From NCBI GenBank assembly GCA_034336665.1, contig JAPFBE010000002.1, forward strand, positions 33,459,406-33,523,405: a stretch of 64,000 nt of DNA, read 5' to 3'. Position 1 is the stretch's first letter. Every line of letters begins with the position of its first letter. A program made the position numbers and the translations under genes. Source of the DNA: Luscinia megarhynchos. Its lineage: Eukaryota > Chordata > Aves > Passeriformes > Turdidae. Below, in pieces: positions 47,657-61,742 of this stretch. Below the pieces are notes generated by a model. It ran no database searches. It saw only the letters and a list, made by a program, of their open reading frames with translations, and was not told where the DNA came from.

Positions 47657-50600
47657 TGGTGGGAAAAGTGATTACCCGAAGATGAGCAACCTGTTAACTG
47701 AGAGCCTTTCGTGTGGCTCTTCACAGGAGATGAGACTTCAGGAGCAAAACCATATATCCAAGAAAAAGAAAAAAGCTCAAGGTCACCTCCTGACCCTTAT
47801 TATAGTTAAAATTCCTTTTTAAGAGAAAGACAAAGAGAAAAATATTCAAATGAAAACTTATATCTTATTTATTTTAATTTCAAAATAGGACAAAAATCTT
47901 TTGTTTCAATATAAATTACATTCACATCTCTTTCTGCAGTATCGGGCTCATGACCAGGGAAATGATAAGTAAAAGGAGAAACTTCATTTATGCAGTCTAC
48001 TATATATGATTGTTCAGTAAGATAAAGTAGGTTTGAATTTGTAGATACACTAATGAAATGCTTCAAAATGAAGTGCAGCAGCAATATAATATTTCAAAAT
48101 AGCTTTTGTAAAAGATTCAATCATCATGTGTATTTTGTCAGAACTGCCTTGTTTCATAGTCCCTCTTATTATTGGGTCACTAGTTTAGAAATTGTCAAAG
48201 AAATAAAATCTGGAAGAGCTGTCAAATTTAAAAAAAAATGCCTTGAGCTGAATTCTTTGTTTTTCTGAAACTCCATGGCATAGAAAATAAGAACTGCTAG
48301 CTTTTAAAGAAAATTAAGGTGTCAGCAGGAAGAAATCTGTTTATCAATAAAATTTCCATACTAAAAACACAGGGTGTGTTTCAAACAGTGCCACTTTAGA
48401 TATTCCTAAATAAAAGGTAGTTTTCCTTTCTAAAAAATGTTTCTTGTTGTGGCTCATTTCATTGTCATAAACTCATTGATGTGCAGTCATTTCATTGCAG
48501 ATCTTGTCAGAAATTTCAGCAGCTTGCTGTTACTCTGTGCTTTCTTGGCATCACTGACAATTTCCACAGCCCTCTGCAAGTTCAGTTATCAGAGGCTAAC
48601 TTGGCATCTTCAGCCTAAACCAAAGGTTTTTGTCTCTGCAGACAGCAGAGAATTGCAGTCATGCAAAAAAATATCAGCTTAGTTTACTCAGACTCTTCGT
48701 TTAACAATAAGACCAAAAACTCAAGCAGAGGATAAATCTTTGAGTTTGGCAGTGACATAATTAAGATTTTTAGGGCAGTATAAATTTGTCTCTTTATGCA
48801 AGAAGCTGTCTTTAATTGCATGATAGACTCAAACTTCACCTCATTCTGAGGGTTCATCCACTGGGCTGCTACTCTAGCTTACTTAGTCTTTCTTCTTGTT
48901 CTTCATATCTAGGCATGGGTTTTCAATGTTGAAAATTCTAATAAATGTTGCTTTTGCATTTCATCTCAGGGACGTCTGCATTGTCTTCCATGACATCAGG
49001 GGAAAATATAAATTGAAAGAGGCACCTGATATGCCCACTGCCAGATGTGTGGTCTGCAAGAAAAGAAAAGTCCAGGTCTTCAACAGGCAAGTGATGGAAC
49101 TTTCTTAATCAAGAATTCATCTTTGATTAAACTTTGCTCAACTGACAAAGACTTCCTCAACAGTTGTAACCAAATTTTTTCCTTATCAATTTGATTTTAA
49201 AATTAAATGTGTAGGCATAAACAAAAATATTGTGGGATTGGTTGTTTGGGTTCTTTTTCTCCTTAAAGTTGTATAATTATTTTGAACACTTGAATACTTT
49301 CTATTCAAGTTGTATTTATGTAATAATTCTGTTAGGACATACACTTTATATAATAATGTTATATATCTCACAACTCACTACTCAAAAGGAGATGTCTACC
49401 ACGAGAAATGTCTGTGTTTATGGCTCTAATTTTGTCTAGATTATAAGTGATGGAAACACAGTTATATGAGAAACATTAAAAAAGCATAAAGTCAATCTTA
49501 CTAACACCATTATTGATCAGTTTTGGCTAGGATCTGTTTCTTCACTCCAACAGCTATCCAGCAGTCCCTTATTCCGAGTTTTGCTTTACTCCTCAATTCT
49601 AGACAATCTGGTTTTTGCTGGTGAATATTTATGTATTCCATGTGATTTGCATTTCCCTTTCAGATTTCCTAATTTCATAGTTTTTTGTAGTACTATGCTG
49701 TAAACTGAACACCAAAGCAATTTTCATATGTAAGACGGGTAATTGGTGATGGAACACTGCTTTGAAGAGCCTGATATGGATTTTTTTTTTAGCATGCATG
49801 ATTTTCTACTGACTCCAAAATCATTCTCACTGGTATCAAATTAAATAAATAAATAAATAAATAAACTGAGGTGAACTATATTTTGACCAGCAGCTTTAGA
49901 AATGTATCTATATTTAAAAACCTTCACATCTGCTGTTCTAACCCAAACACTTTATCCTAGATACCAAGCCACAGATGACCTGAACAAGGAATATTCTACT
50001 TTTCCCACACAGCAATCCAATCTTGAATTCTAGCACTTTGCATCCTGAGGCAAAATCTTCCAGGAAGATGGAGCTGAATAGATGGCTAAGTCTAGGCTCA
50101 TGCTGGGAGTTGGATAAACAGAGCAGCATAAACCTGATACACCCTGTCAGAGTCAACCAAAAGTGTGGCAGGGCAGGCCTAATGTAATAATGAAGTCAAG
50201 CAGTCTGATAAGATTCTGTATGCACATAATACCTTATAATTAAGCATTTTTCCTTTAAATATTTGCTTCCATGTTCATGCATTGAAATGTATGAATCATT
50301 AAAATGGAAAAAGGAAGGATACTTGTGGGATTGTATCCACCTTGCAGATTATATTCAATCTCATAATCCTGAAGCCTTGCATTGCCTGTCCATTCACTTA
50401 TGTACATGCAAGGTAAAAAAAAAAAAGTTGAATAATCTGATCATCGCCTTAGATTTTTTGTCCAATTGCTCTATTATCAACAGGTATGAAGTATTCCCAA
50501 GTTTAGAACTTACATTCTGTATTCTAAAAATAATTTCTGAAAATGCTTGAACCAGCAGTATATAATTTTGATAAGAGAACCAGATACTTTAACAACCTCT

Positions 50601-51942
50601 CTAACCACATAAATTAAATGTTTTTCAGCTGTAGTGTGGATGGGGGATTTTTGTCATTTGAAGAGCTGGACATTTTTTATTGAATAATGCATGTTATAAA
50701 GTCAAAATGTTTTTACTATGCTTCTCCCAAAGGTTACACACATTTTCCCTCATGACTGAGTAATGTTTTTGCTATAGGTGCTGCATTCAGGGAAGTTTTG
50801 GAAGTTTACTGGGTGCGAGGTGCTCTTGAGAGAAGATAACTCATTTTCAGAGTTATTTAAAATGTATCGAATAAGACGATTACTTACCAACGGGAAATAT
50901 TACAGTTTTTACCTCTACAGCAGAGTATTCCTGTTGGGCCTCTCTGCCTGTCAACACTATGCATTCTGATGACCACTTCCATTTTATCTTCATAAGCATA
51001 TCCATCTATATCAAGTACTGTGGCAAAAGCATTTAAAGAAAAGTGGTGGGGGGAAAAAAGTCTGTCTTAAAACTAGCATTTGCTGCCACTTAGAAAAAAT
51101 AACCACAAAAACAAACGAACAAACAAAGAAATAAAAACCCTTTCTAAATCTACCTACAGTCCGTCATTAACTTGATATTAAACAGTTATTTATTGATCTA
51201 AAAACAGTTGTGACTTTAACATCTTGAAATTTCTTGACTCTGCGCCCTCCAAAAATATCCAGTATTTGAGCTACAGTTTAATGTTAGCCACACCCTTTCT
51301 TCTTTTTGCCAGTGGTTGATACTAACTAAAGTAGGAAAGGAGAATTGAAAGCATGATTGTGCACTCTTTCAAATATGAAATTTTCTGAATCTTCCTCAGT
51401 CTGTAAATATTGAACATGTGCCATTGGTTCTTTTTGGTGTCTTTGATGAAGAAGAATTGTTTGAGAATAAAACTCCAAAATTTAATAAAAATAGTCGGTG
51501 GGGAAAAGTGACATACAAGGGAATAGAACCTTAAATCTGTATTCTTGTGGTAAATATTTTATAGTTATAGAGGACTGGTAGTGCCATTTGTAATAACATT
51601 CACTTGGACTTTCTGTCTTTTGTAGTCCTTTGTTTTATTTTCTTCCATTATTGCTCATTCTTGTACCTCATCCCATCAAATGAATGACTGATTATTGTAG
51701 GGGATAAATATTGTTTGCCATTTACTTTTCCCAGCCATGCCACTATGTATTTTTGCCTGTCCTATCAATGCAACTTTAATCTTGAAAAAAATCGGTTATA
51801 TTCCAAATGAGAAAATTAATTACATGTGCAATAAATAATTTTTTTTTTTGCTCATTTCCTTGGCTGTTCAAAGGCAGAATGGTTCTGTGAAGCCACTAAA
51901 GGCTGCACTTCATTTATTTAAAATAAGATAGACGTGACCCAC
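47657..51942. other. AT-rich non-coding stretch
   Basis: Unique AT-rich DNA with a (TAAA)n microsatellite at about 49842-49865 and a poly(A) run near 50416. No frame longer than 95 codons, and none with a recognisable domain. No mobile element is recognised. Confidence 0.45.
49842..49865. repeat. (TAAA)n microsatellite
   Basis: About six tandem copies of TAAA. Confidence 0.9.
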
Positions 51943-52435
51943 TGTGGTGAGTTGCCCCTGGCTAGATGCCAGCTGCCCACAAAGCCTCTCTATCACTCCC
52001 CTTAACTGGGCAAGGGAGAAAAAAGTAAGGTGAAAAATTACTTGTAGGTTGAGTTAGGGCAGTTTACTAAAGCAAAAGTGAAGGTTTGCACGTGCACAAG
52101 CAAAGAGAAAAAGCCAATAATTTTACTTTCCACTTCCCATCAGCAAGTGATGTCCAGCCACTTCCCAGGAAGCAAGGCTTCAACACACATAGTGGTTGCT
52201 CTGGAAGACAAGCATTGTAAACAACAAATGCCCCCACTGCCTCCTGCTTTCTTTAGCTTTTAATATCTGAGCAGATGTCACATAGTATAGAATATTCCTT
52301 TGGTCAGTTTGGGTCAGCTGCTCTAGTGGTGTCCCCTCCCTAGATCTTTCCTATCCCCAGCTTACAGATGGAGGGGCAGAATGTTTGAGAGACATTGCTG
52401 ATGCAGTGCCAGCTCTGCTCAAGAGTGTGTGGAGA
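51943..52435 (-). mobile_element. ERVL-type LTR, minus orientation, right end uncertain
   Basis: Read on the plus strand it begins TGTGGTGAGTTGCCCCTGGC, then TAGATGCCAGCTGCCCAC, CTCTCTATCACTCCCC and CTGGGCAAGGGAGA. These are the reversed 3' end of the same kind of LTR as the one at 39330-40420. Further on, GAATATTCCTTTGGTCAGTT, GGTCAGCTGCTCTAG and TGTCCCCTCCCTAG match the reversed U3 of this LTR class. The expected far end (a TGTGCTGG-type start on the minus strand) is not clear, so the element is eroded or truncated near 52435. No target duplication is found. Confidence 0.8.
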
Positions 52436-52610
52436 CACCAGTGAAAAGGAAACTAAAGAGCTCTTCAGAAAGTGGATTGAGCTACACACTTCCTTACCCT
52501 TTTAACTGAATTAAATTGAGGTCTTAACCCTGTCCTAGGCAGGCTATGCTGCAGTGCAATGGATCTTCAGTGGCAGTTTCTTTAGCTTTCTTTCAGTTCT
52601 AGAGTTATAA
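52436..52610. other. Short spacer between two LTRs
   Basis: About 175 bp that may include the eroded U3 end of the left LTR. Nothing else is recognised. Confidence 0.4.
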
Positions 52611-53145
52611 CCTGTGAAGAATTAAAGAATGCAGTTACACATCTCAAAACAGTTTCCATGAATCACCACAATGGAACCTGAGGTAAGCACAGATGCCACA
52701 GCAGGAAGGAGACAATTCTTGACCTAATGGAGGTAAAGGTTTGGCTAGCATCTGGACAAAAATTCCCACCATGGCAGGCAGTGGGAAGTGGGAAGGAGGC
52801 AAGTGTTTATGCACATGCCATCTCAAATCATGGGAACAGCATCTATGGCCTGTGGATACCCAGGACCTGGACTGTATAAAAGTGGTACCTCCAGAAGAAG
52901 GACTCGGGCACCCTCACCCCAAAGAAGACCAGGGTGAAGAAGGACCAGCAGGGCTCCCCAGGAATCCATGTGGTGGTGATATCTTTAGCTTAATCTCTCT
53001 CTCTCTCATTCTCTTTCTCTTCCCTCTTGTTACTCTCTTCCTGTTTCTTTCTACCTCTCGACCTCACATTTTCTGTTAAATAAAATCCATACTGTTGATT
53101 TTGGGAGATGGTCTTGTTTGCACCTTAATTTGGGCAGAACATCTC
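52611..53145 (+). mobile_element. Solo LTR, plus orientation
   Basis: A bird LTR type. The TATA box TATAAAAG lies at about 52875-52882 and an AATAAA poly(A) signal at 53079-53084, with a CT-rich run between them. Characteristic phrases are TGTGAAGAATTAAAGAATGC at the start (52613), AGCAGGGCTCCCCAGGAATC and GTGGTGGTGATATC in the middle, and TTTTGGGAGATGGTCTTGTT and TTAATTTGGGCAGAAC at the end. TTATAA flanks the element on both sides (52605-52610 and 53146-53151), a possible 6-bp target duplication, though the terminal bases (CC before TGTG, TCTC at the right) are not a clean TG/CA pair. No internal retroviral region adjoins it. Confidence 0.85.
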
Positions 53146-55110
53146 TTATAATGGGGTCACAACACAGCATTGCTTGCAACTGTCTATATATACTTATGTG
53201 TGGATATATATATATGCATGTGTAAATAGACATAGATGTGAATATATACATGCATAGTCCATAGGACTTCAAATAGGAGGTGATATCAGAAGCAGAACTC
53301 TGTTCTTTGCTATATATTATTTCACTCTATTTCTTATTCTGGTGTCTCTCATTTTCAAAGTATTACAGATTTTCTTTAGCAATGCATAACACCAATACAA
53401 AAGATATTAAGAGAATTATTTGGAGAACAATAGAGTCGTTCATCATATGTGACTATACAAAAATTTATTTGGAAAGCACACAGATATCAGTAGATAGAAA
53501 ATAACATGATATTTAAATCCTTCTACATTTAATTAAAAATAGAGACATTTAAACTACCACCAATATATCTGCAGAGCTAACCATTTCTTGAGATGAATGG
53601 CTTATTTCTGCATGAAAATGTTGTGATCGTTTATACCCAGTTCTTATTTTTAAGGTTATCTATGTCATCATAAGAAGCAAGAATATTTTTGCTTCAGTGA
53701 AAGCAGAGTCTCTAGGACACACTTAATACCATAATATTTCTTTTGCTGGAGATTAGGGGCATAAAAATTCACTCTGCCACCAGGTTTACAAATGATAATT
53801 TAAATAAGGGTAATGTTACTGTGTATATGTGCAAAATTGTAGTTTAAGTACCTTTCCCTCAAGAGATCATTTTAGTGAATATTTTCAAAGCTGGTAATAG
53901 TGATTCCATCTAAGGGTAGATATTTAGTATACTAAATAGTTTATAACATGTTTATTTATTTTAAAGAAAATAGCAGTTTCAAAGTTTGATACTATTGCCC
54001 AAAACAGAGTTAATATTCTGGATTTATATACATATATAGCTAGTATGTTATTAGCTTTGTATTTTAAGTTGATGTTAATTCTTATATTGATATTCATTAA
54101 TAGGTATCTAAGATATAGTCACAGCTAAGAGGATTCATATAATCTCATTAGCATTTTTGAATTTTGACTTTTTTTCTGCATTATTTAATAGAGATCAGGT
54201 TTTGAGCTAGGCTATTTTTTTATTTTTTAAATATATCATTTATGTTCCAAGATATTTATTTTCTCTAGTTAGGTCTTTTCAAACCTAGTTAGCTGGAAGG
54301 GTTGTGTTGTTCATGTCTGTTTGTCACATTACATTCCCAGAATCTCATCAGAACCACGTCAAATTGCATCAATCCAAACTCTGGGCTTCTGATAACAGAG
54401 TGCTGTAAGAAGAACATGGCTTGAAGGTTATTGTAAGACAAATAGCTTATCATGATCAATGAAGTACTATAAGAGATGCAATTATTTATTGAGTGTTTGT
54501 GCAATATCATTTTTTGTTGTTTCACAGTAACCTGAAATTTTCAGTAGCCTGTGCTTCACAAAACCTGATCACAACACAGGACTATGTTTTATAGGGGTAT
54601 TTGTAATCCCTGCTAGGGGAATTATTCTCTTTCTGCAAAGAAAGAGAGTAATGAGGTAGTGATATCTTTCATTCTAACCCCAGAAAAGAGCCAAATACTA
54701 AAACAGGAAATTAAAAATCACTCCCTGAAGTTAAATATATTAAAAGATATTGCTGCCCTCACTATAAGACTAAGAACATAGCAAAATTGCATGCCCTGGC
54801 TCTACCAGCAAATCTGGCATGGATGCAGATAAACCAGGCAAGGTGCCTTTCTGCTTCTGCATTATGTAGAACATGACAAAAGGCAGGCTATCACAAAAAT
54901 GTACATTATCTTATGCTGCTGTTACGCTCAGCTGCTTCTAGAGCTTGGACAGGCCCAGGCACTTAGAGAATGAACCTTTCTCATTTCATCCCTGGACTAG
55001 TGAAGCAGAGAAACAAAGTCTGTCAGAACCTAGCAGTTGGCCTGTTTCTAGAAGTGTGCTATGGATTTCTCTGGTAAGGCTCATATCTTTCAGAGAGGAC
55101 TGCTAAATTC

Positions 55111-55141
<31 letters not shown>

Positions 55142-58100
55142 GTGTATGATTGGAAAGATCTGCCAGGAGGTTTTATCCACTACCCTAATTTTCTCATGAG
55201 GAAGCAAGAACTTTGAAGGGACAAGTCTATTATTTTTCTCCTGTGCCTGCAAGGTTAGTTACTGCTGTGCCAGGCTTAACTTGCATAAATCCCTTAAATT
55301 ATTCTGTATCCTTTTGGGACTGAGATTAGGAAATTTTTCAGGCTGCAATTACCAGCTCACGGAGGGTTAGAAAAAAAAAAGCCAAGATATATTTTTGAAA
55401 GTTCTTCTGCAGTGAAGGGCAGCCATGTCATGTCAGCAAGTAATTTCTATTTGCTAAAACTATTCATTCGGTGGGAATGACACCTTATCCAGTGTGCATG
55501 ATCTTACTATTCCTTTCCTGTATGTCTTGTCCTAGTGAGCCTCCTCACCAATAGTACAAATTGTAATATATTACCTTTTTCATATTGAAGTTTATTCATG
55601 TTCTTGGGTAAATTACATTTAACTGTCGTTGCAGATTTGATTCTTGGAACAGGTTTAAAAGACACTTTATGGGGTCCCTAGCAGTGGCACTACTTAACTC
55701 TGAGAGCCAGAAGATTGCCCCCACTGCATTTAGTAATAATAGAAAACAGGATTTCCCATAGGACAGTCTGAAATACTGGCCACCTGTACACCAAATCTCT
55801 GTTACTTTCTTTGAGTAATTCACATTGGAGATTTTCTATTCAAATGTTGTCAGTTTTATTGGGGGCCTTACAAATATTAGTGGATTTAGGCCTCATAGCC
55901 TAAAGTCTAGATAGACCTAAAATACCGAAGGCAAAAAGACATATTGCATTTTAAATTTTTTTAAAGATCATGTAACTTTAATTCCAGTTGTGAATATAGT
56001 AGAACAGAATAATATATTCAAGACTAAAAGATATCAATCACATTGGATTCCCAGAAATTTTTCTTTCGGACCCAATGCACACCTCCCTTGCATCAAGGGA
56101 ACTCTCTGGCTTCTGTGGTGTTTGGCTTAGGCTCAGGAGATGTGTGTGCAAGGGTATGGGGAGTGAGAGAGAACGAGAGAACAATTTTGTATCATTCCTG
56201 CTTTGGGGCTCTGTCAGGTGCAGCCTAGGTTTAACACATCTCTATTTCCTGTGTGCTGCTGCTATAGAGTCACCACTGCTGTAAAATTTGACAGCAAGGT
56301 TCAACATATTCTACCTTCTCAAAACATGTCTCTGAGGCTCTGTCTTTTCTGCTTATGTTCAGGTAGCTCGTCTGAGTGAGGCAGTACTCAAACTGAAAGG
56401 TACAGAGCAGTGTCATCAGTTCACTTACAGCTGTAAGACCTTCTGACACAGCTCATCATCTTTATTGTTGCAACAACATGTGCTACATTAGAAATTTCTT
56501 TGTGCTAGGACAGTCCAAAAAATGTTCTGTCCTGTTGGATACACGTGGGAGTTGTGAGAAGGCACAAGGAGTCTAATAGAGTTTGATAACTTTTGTCTGC
56601 ATTGACATTTACTGCGGCCTTTTTAAACTATGATGAGATCAAAATTCAGCTTGTGTCCCAGGACAGGCCAACACACCAAGTAAAAGAGATATATATTCAA
56701 GGGTGCATACATCATAGCTAGGACTCAACCCCAACCTGTAACTCCAGTCATCTTTAAAACAAAGACAAGACTTGAAATTGGACATTTTGGGGGTATGGAT
56801 CAAGTGTTACAAGGTATTTCTGATATTTTATGTGTTATACAACATTGCCATCAAATATATTACACTATTAGGGAAGGGGAAAATTACTTTGTGAAACATG
56901 CATGAGCATTTGGCTGATCCTGTAGAAACCCCAGCTCTTTAGTGTTCACAGTGAGCTTTTTGTCAGTTGGCTATTTGTTTTTATTGCAAACTGAAGTTGT
57001 GAGGGGCAGACTACAGTGAAATCACTATCTCTGAGCTGACTGTGAGATAACCAAGAATGCTTCAGCTAGGGAATGGAGTTTTCTTTCTCCAGTATAAATT
57101 TCCATAGTTTACTGAATAAATTATGAGCTACATTGGCTAACAGTTCCCAGACTCTTGCACAGCTCAGTCCAATACCAGGAAATTCATGAACTAGGAACTA
57201 GTGTTCTTCACACTGCATATCAGTATCAAAATTTCTATTTATGTTACTGGGAACAGGAAGCCTTTTTCAGGCGACCTTTCTTGATACTAAGGAAAATATT
57301 TCTTCTAAGGCAAAAATTGTGCTGTCCGTATTTCTATAGTAACAACAGGGAATAAATTGAATGTTGCAGTCCTTCAGTTTTGCCAAATTGTCACCTAAAG
57401 CAACAATAAGAATATGAGTCCACTTTGTTCTGCCAATTTCTGAAGGTATCATAGAGGTTAAATAACAAGTACCTAATGTTTCTGCTTTGGATGATGTTAT
57501 AAAGGAAATTGGATAAACACAGGAATATAAATCAAGGAAAGGTGCTAGAAAATTATGCCATCAGTTAGAAAAATGTGCCATACTTGTACCTGATCTATCC
57601 TCTTACTTGCTGAAAGTAGAAAAGAGAAAAGTAATCCAGGCACTGATTAATTGCATCCCATAATGCTTTCTAATGTATCTTCTAGAAAACCTTATAAATC
57701 ATACCCAGGCCTTTTCTCTTTAAATGCTACTTTATCAGTTCTCAATTGCTCAACTTTCAAAATAAAGGAAGGAAATTAGGGTCTGAGCAGTTGGGATTTA
57801 TTTTCCTCCTCAGGGCTTGGATTCAGTTCAGTCTTTTAGGCACATGTACAGCCTGAAGCAGGTGTGCAGTCCCATTAAAGAGGTGTGCTTAAGTGCCTTT
57901 GTGAATGACAATTATTTTTGGTCTTTCAAAACACTGGGACATTTGATGCATGTTAGGAAATCATCCCACTTGAAAAAGGTCACACAAAAAAACAAGGAAA
58001 GCAATTGTTTTCATGAATATAATTATGGGCTTGAGTTTCAGACCTGTGATGCAATGAGTTTTGTCTGAGTGTGTCTTTTACACATTTCTGTATGCAAATT

Positions 58101-61100
58101 GACTAGAAAATTGCAGCTGTTCACCTTAGTAACCCCCAAATCATGGGAAAGTGTTGAAACTTATAAACTGAAAAAGTCAAATTGTGATTGTTCCACCCTA
58201 TACCTCAAACCTGGAAAATTGTTCAAGCTTGGGTATAATTCTAGCTAGTGGGAAATATTGTGGGAAATTTTTCAAAGATTTCTTTAGGTAAGAACTAGTA
58301 CTACTTCCATTTCTTTAACCATAGATTCACACAGGATTTTGAAACAGATCTGGAAATATATGGTGTTGGTGGAGAATGTTTTAACTTTGGTAGCAAGCTT
58401 GGTACAGCAAAATATTGATAATTACAGAGTTTTGCAAAAGCTGTCAATCTCATTGAATAGAGAGGAAATTACTGCTTTTATTATGCATTCCTTTGGCCCA
58501 CTTTTTAAAAGGATGTAGGAAATAAGGATGAGAGGTTATGTAAAATAGCAAGAGAGGAAGTCTTTTAGCTGAGTCAGGAAATCAAGTTCAGTGCACCAAC
58601 TACCATTAACCTCCTCTCCCATCTGCTAATGAAAGCAGAGCATTGCATCTCAGTCTGTATTTGGGTCTGCTTTAAATTGCAATCTACCAGCAGGATGTCC
58701 TTCTGAAATATGCTAGTAGAAATTTACTCTGAAAATATTGCATTGTTACATTTTCTACGTGGCTATTACAATATAAAAATATATTATGATTTTACGTGAA
58801 GTTACTTTTTGATGTTTTCCTTAGTTTCCTACCCAAAAAAAAATTTGTTAGTTATGAAATCAGTCATGAATGGAAACAAACTATTTGATCACTCAGTCCA
58901 GCTCATGTCAAGGGGAAAGGCTAATAGCAAGAACCCAGCTGTCTTTATAAACAGGAAAAATGAGAAGGAAACTGTAATCACAGCAAGTCATATGTAGCAT
59001 ATGTATGGTAGTATATAGGTACTCTTTCCTAACTACAATGAAAGTAATTTCAAAGATTTGTAGGATCTCCATCTTAAAATTCTGAGCTCATTTTCTTGCT
59101 AATATGTGCAATCTAGCTAATATATTTCCAGTTTCAGGGAGAAATCATCTTTTCCTCAGGTATGATGTACTTTTCCCACCAGGTTTATTTTGGGGGCCTT
59201 GAAGACCAATAGGAAATGGATCTAAAAGTGCTTCCCAGAGTGTGACTTCAAATGGAATGGTCAGAATACTTGTCATACTTACAGAGCAGAACTGCAAGGG
59301 ATGATTTCCTCCTGGGGGTCATTCCTTGTGGGAGCAGCCCATCACACCATGGCTGTAGACCTGTGTCAGTGTCGCACAATCCCCATATTTTTCCAAGCCT
59401 GTCAGGTGCCTCTCCTGATGCAAAGCCTTGGCAGTTTGGGTGCAAAACCAGCATTGTGCTACTAGTTTTCTTAGGGTAAACAGTGTCCTTAAGCATGAGC
59501 AGGAAAGAGAGGTTAGAAGGAAATGGCGTTTTTCAACATAGTTAAAGACTAAAGTGCAGCCTTTTTAAGCACATCTGTCCAAAGTAAACTTTCCTGTGAA
59601 GTAACACTGCTTTTCTGCTAAGCTGTTGTTGAAAGGATTTACATTTAATGGGAGCAATGAATAATCCTGTTTGTTCTTCTCTCATTTTGTCAATGAGCTC
59701 ATGCACTATGCAGGACTTAAGGCTTATCACAAAATGCTAGAGGATCAGGGCATTGCAGGCATGAAGGGACTGTCAAGTTCTGATGAAATTGGAAAACACA
59801 GAGACATGTTGAGCCAATAGACCTGCTCAGATTACAAGACTGAAGGCTGGCATGGCACACAGCACTGTGTCCAGCCTCCTTCAGCAAGGCTCACCTCTTG
59901 GTTAGTATGCTGTGCTGTGCTTAGGAGCAAGGCTGAAGTCTGAAAGGGAGGTTGGAGAGTGAGAGGCTAATTCCTGAAATAAATACACACAAAAATGTTA
60001 AGTAACAAAGAAAACTGCTGTTTTTGTCTGCAATATATTGTTCCATATGCAATATTGGTCAAATGGACAGATTTCATTATTTTCCTAACCCCCTGTTCAA
60101 GGACCATGCAAGTATTTTGCTGTTCTCCCAGATATATGGAATAGGATTTTTATTATATTTTCAATGCCTTTTTTCTTTTTTCCTCAAGGTCATTATGGTC
60201 AACTGTTTTTGATATCCACATCTGTCCACATTGATGCTAACCTGTGACACTCTTTGACATAAGTCACACACAACTGGATGCACAGAGGTGTGTTGGCATC
60301 CTGGTAGAGCAGAGAATCTGACATTTTGAAGGTCTCTGCCTCAAATCTCATTTGATGGTTTCTCAGTGGTACCTTGCAGACAGATACCCTTGTCATAGCT
60401 GACATCCTGGACAACATTTTTAACAGAGAGACAAAGGATTACAACTGCAGCAAGAGGCTGAACTTCAGACCCTTTCTTTTTTACCTGACATAATCTGTGA
60501 ACACAAAATTTCACTTATAAAAATCCAAATAAAATGAAGCAGTCTTTTCATGCAAATCTTCCCACTGTGGAGATGGGCTCATTGATCAGGAAATGGTAGC
60601 ACACAGGGCTTCCTTGTTTTTACAAGTGCATCAGCACTCCTCTGCCCCACACCCCAAAGTCAGCCTCTCTCCTGCTGAGCATCAACACTCGTTGAACACA
60701 GCAGAAATAGAGGAAGAAATCAGGGAAACTAAAACTGAGGAGATAAGATGAGAAATGTCAATATGCTCAGCACTATTCCCTTACAAAAGAACTAGAAGAA
60801 TAATTAGCAATAAAAGTTTAGCCACCCTGGAAGGAAAATAAAGTTGTTGTGAACTAATGTTGAAAACTATCACATCTTTGACATAAAAATGATGAAAAGT
60901 GCTTTTCAAAATGATATTTAGGTTTCTGCAAACAGAAAAGCCTGAAAATCCCTCTCATAACAAATGAAAATTCTACAGTGCAACTTGCACTTACTAAATT
61001 CCTTCATGAATTTAAACTTCTTTCTGAGTATTTTCCATACAGATTTTTTCCTCTAAATTATAAATGCATTTAATTATAATACCATAGGCACTGGAAAATA

Positions 61101-61650
61101 TGTTATGCTTCACCTTCACAATATGCTTTGTTTGAAAAATTTGGATTCCTGTGCTCACACATTTAATCACAAGATCCACACTTGAAAATGTCCTCAAAGG
61201 TATCGAAAACATTGCTACATTGACAGAAATATTCCTCACCGAGTGTACAGGATTTATTCAAACAAACATCAGACAGAAAGCAAGACTACAAACTCAAGAG
61301 TGCTCTGATTCAAAAAATCAATAGAAAAAAATCAGGTAAAAGACACACCAAACTATAAAGTGATAACAGATGAAAATATTAAAATATGGATGAGATCTCA
61401 GAGAAAAGCTCACAGCAACCCCATAAGCAACCTGAGCAAGTACACAACTACAAGTGATACAGCAATCTTAACCACAAAAGGTTCATCTCTGGATTAATAT
61501 TTTTAAGAAATGGGTGTTATTAGAAAATTCAAGCATCTCAAGGAGGAAGAACATGCTTAGAGTATTATAAAAAAAATAACCTGAATATGTAAGTGCTGAG
61601 AAAAAGCATTGCACTTTTGAGAGAAAATGAAAATTTTCTGCAGAAAATAT
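53146..61650. other. Long AT-rich non-coding stretch
   Basis: It holds TA-rich short repeats at about 53186-53250 and a T23 run at 55111-55133. Slightly GC-richer pieces lie at about 56070-56250, 59290-59450 and 59760-59900. The 72-codon minus frame at 60199-60417 looks more protein-like than most, but I recognise no domain and no splice-bounded exon. No CR1 tail, LTR or RNA gene is recognised. Confidence 0.45.
55111..55133. repeat. T23 homopolymer
   Basis: An uninterrupted run of 23 T on the plus strand. It has no recognisable retroposed body beside it on either strand, so it looks like a simple slippage tract. Confidence 0.95.
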
Positions 61651-61742
61651 TGCAGAATCACAGAATAGTTTGGGTTCAAAAGGACCTCAAAGGTCCTAAT
61701 GCCAGCCCTCCTGCCACTGGCAGGGTTGCCTTCCAGTAGAAT
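61651..61742 (-). mobile_element. CR1 LINE 3' tail fragment
   Basis: Opens GCAGAATCACAGAATAGTTT, then GGGTTCAAAAGGACCTCAAA, CCAGCCCTCCTGCCACTGGC and AGGGTTGCCTTCCAGTAGA. This is the reversed terminal 90 bp of CR1, with little divergence in the tail. It is 5'-truncated after about 90 bp. Confidence 0.92.

Noticed and set aside
55111..55133. T23 run as the poly(A) tail of a minus-strand retrocopy
   Set aside because: I find no recognisable retroposed body beside it and no flanking target duplication.
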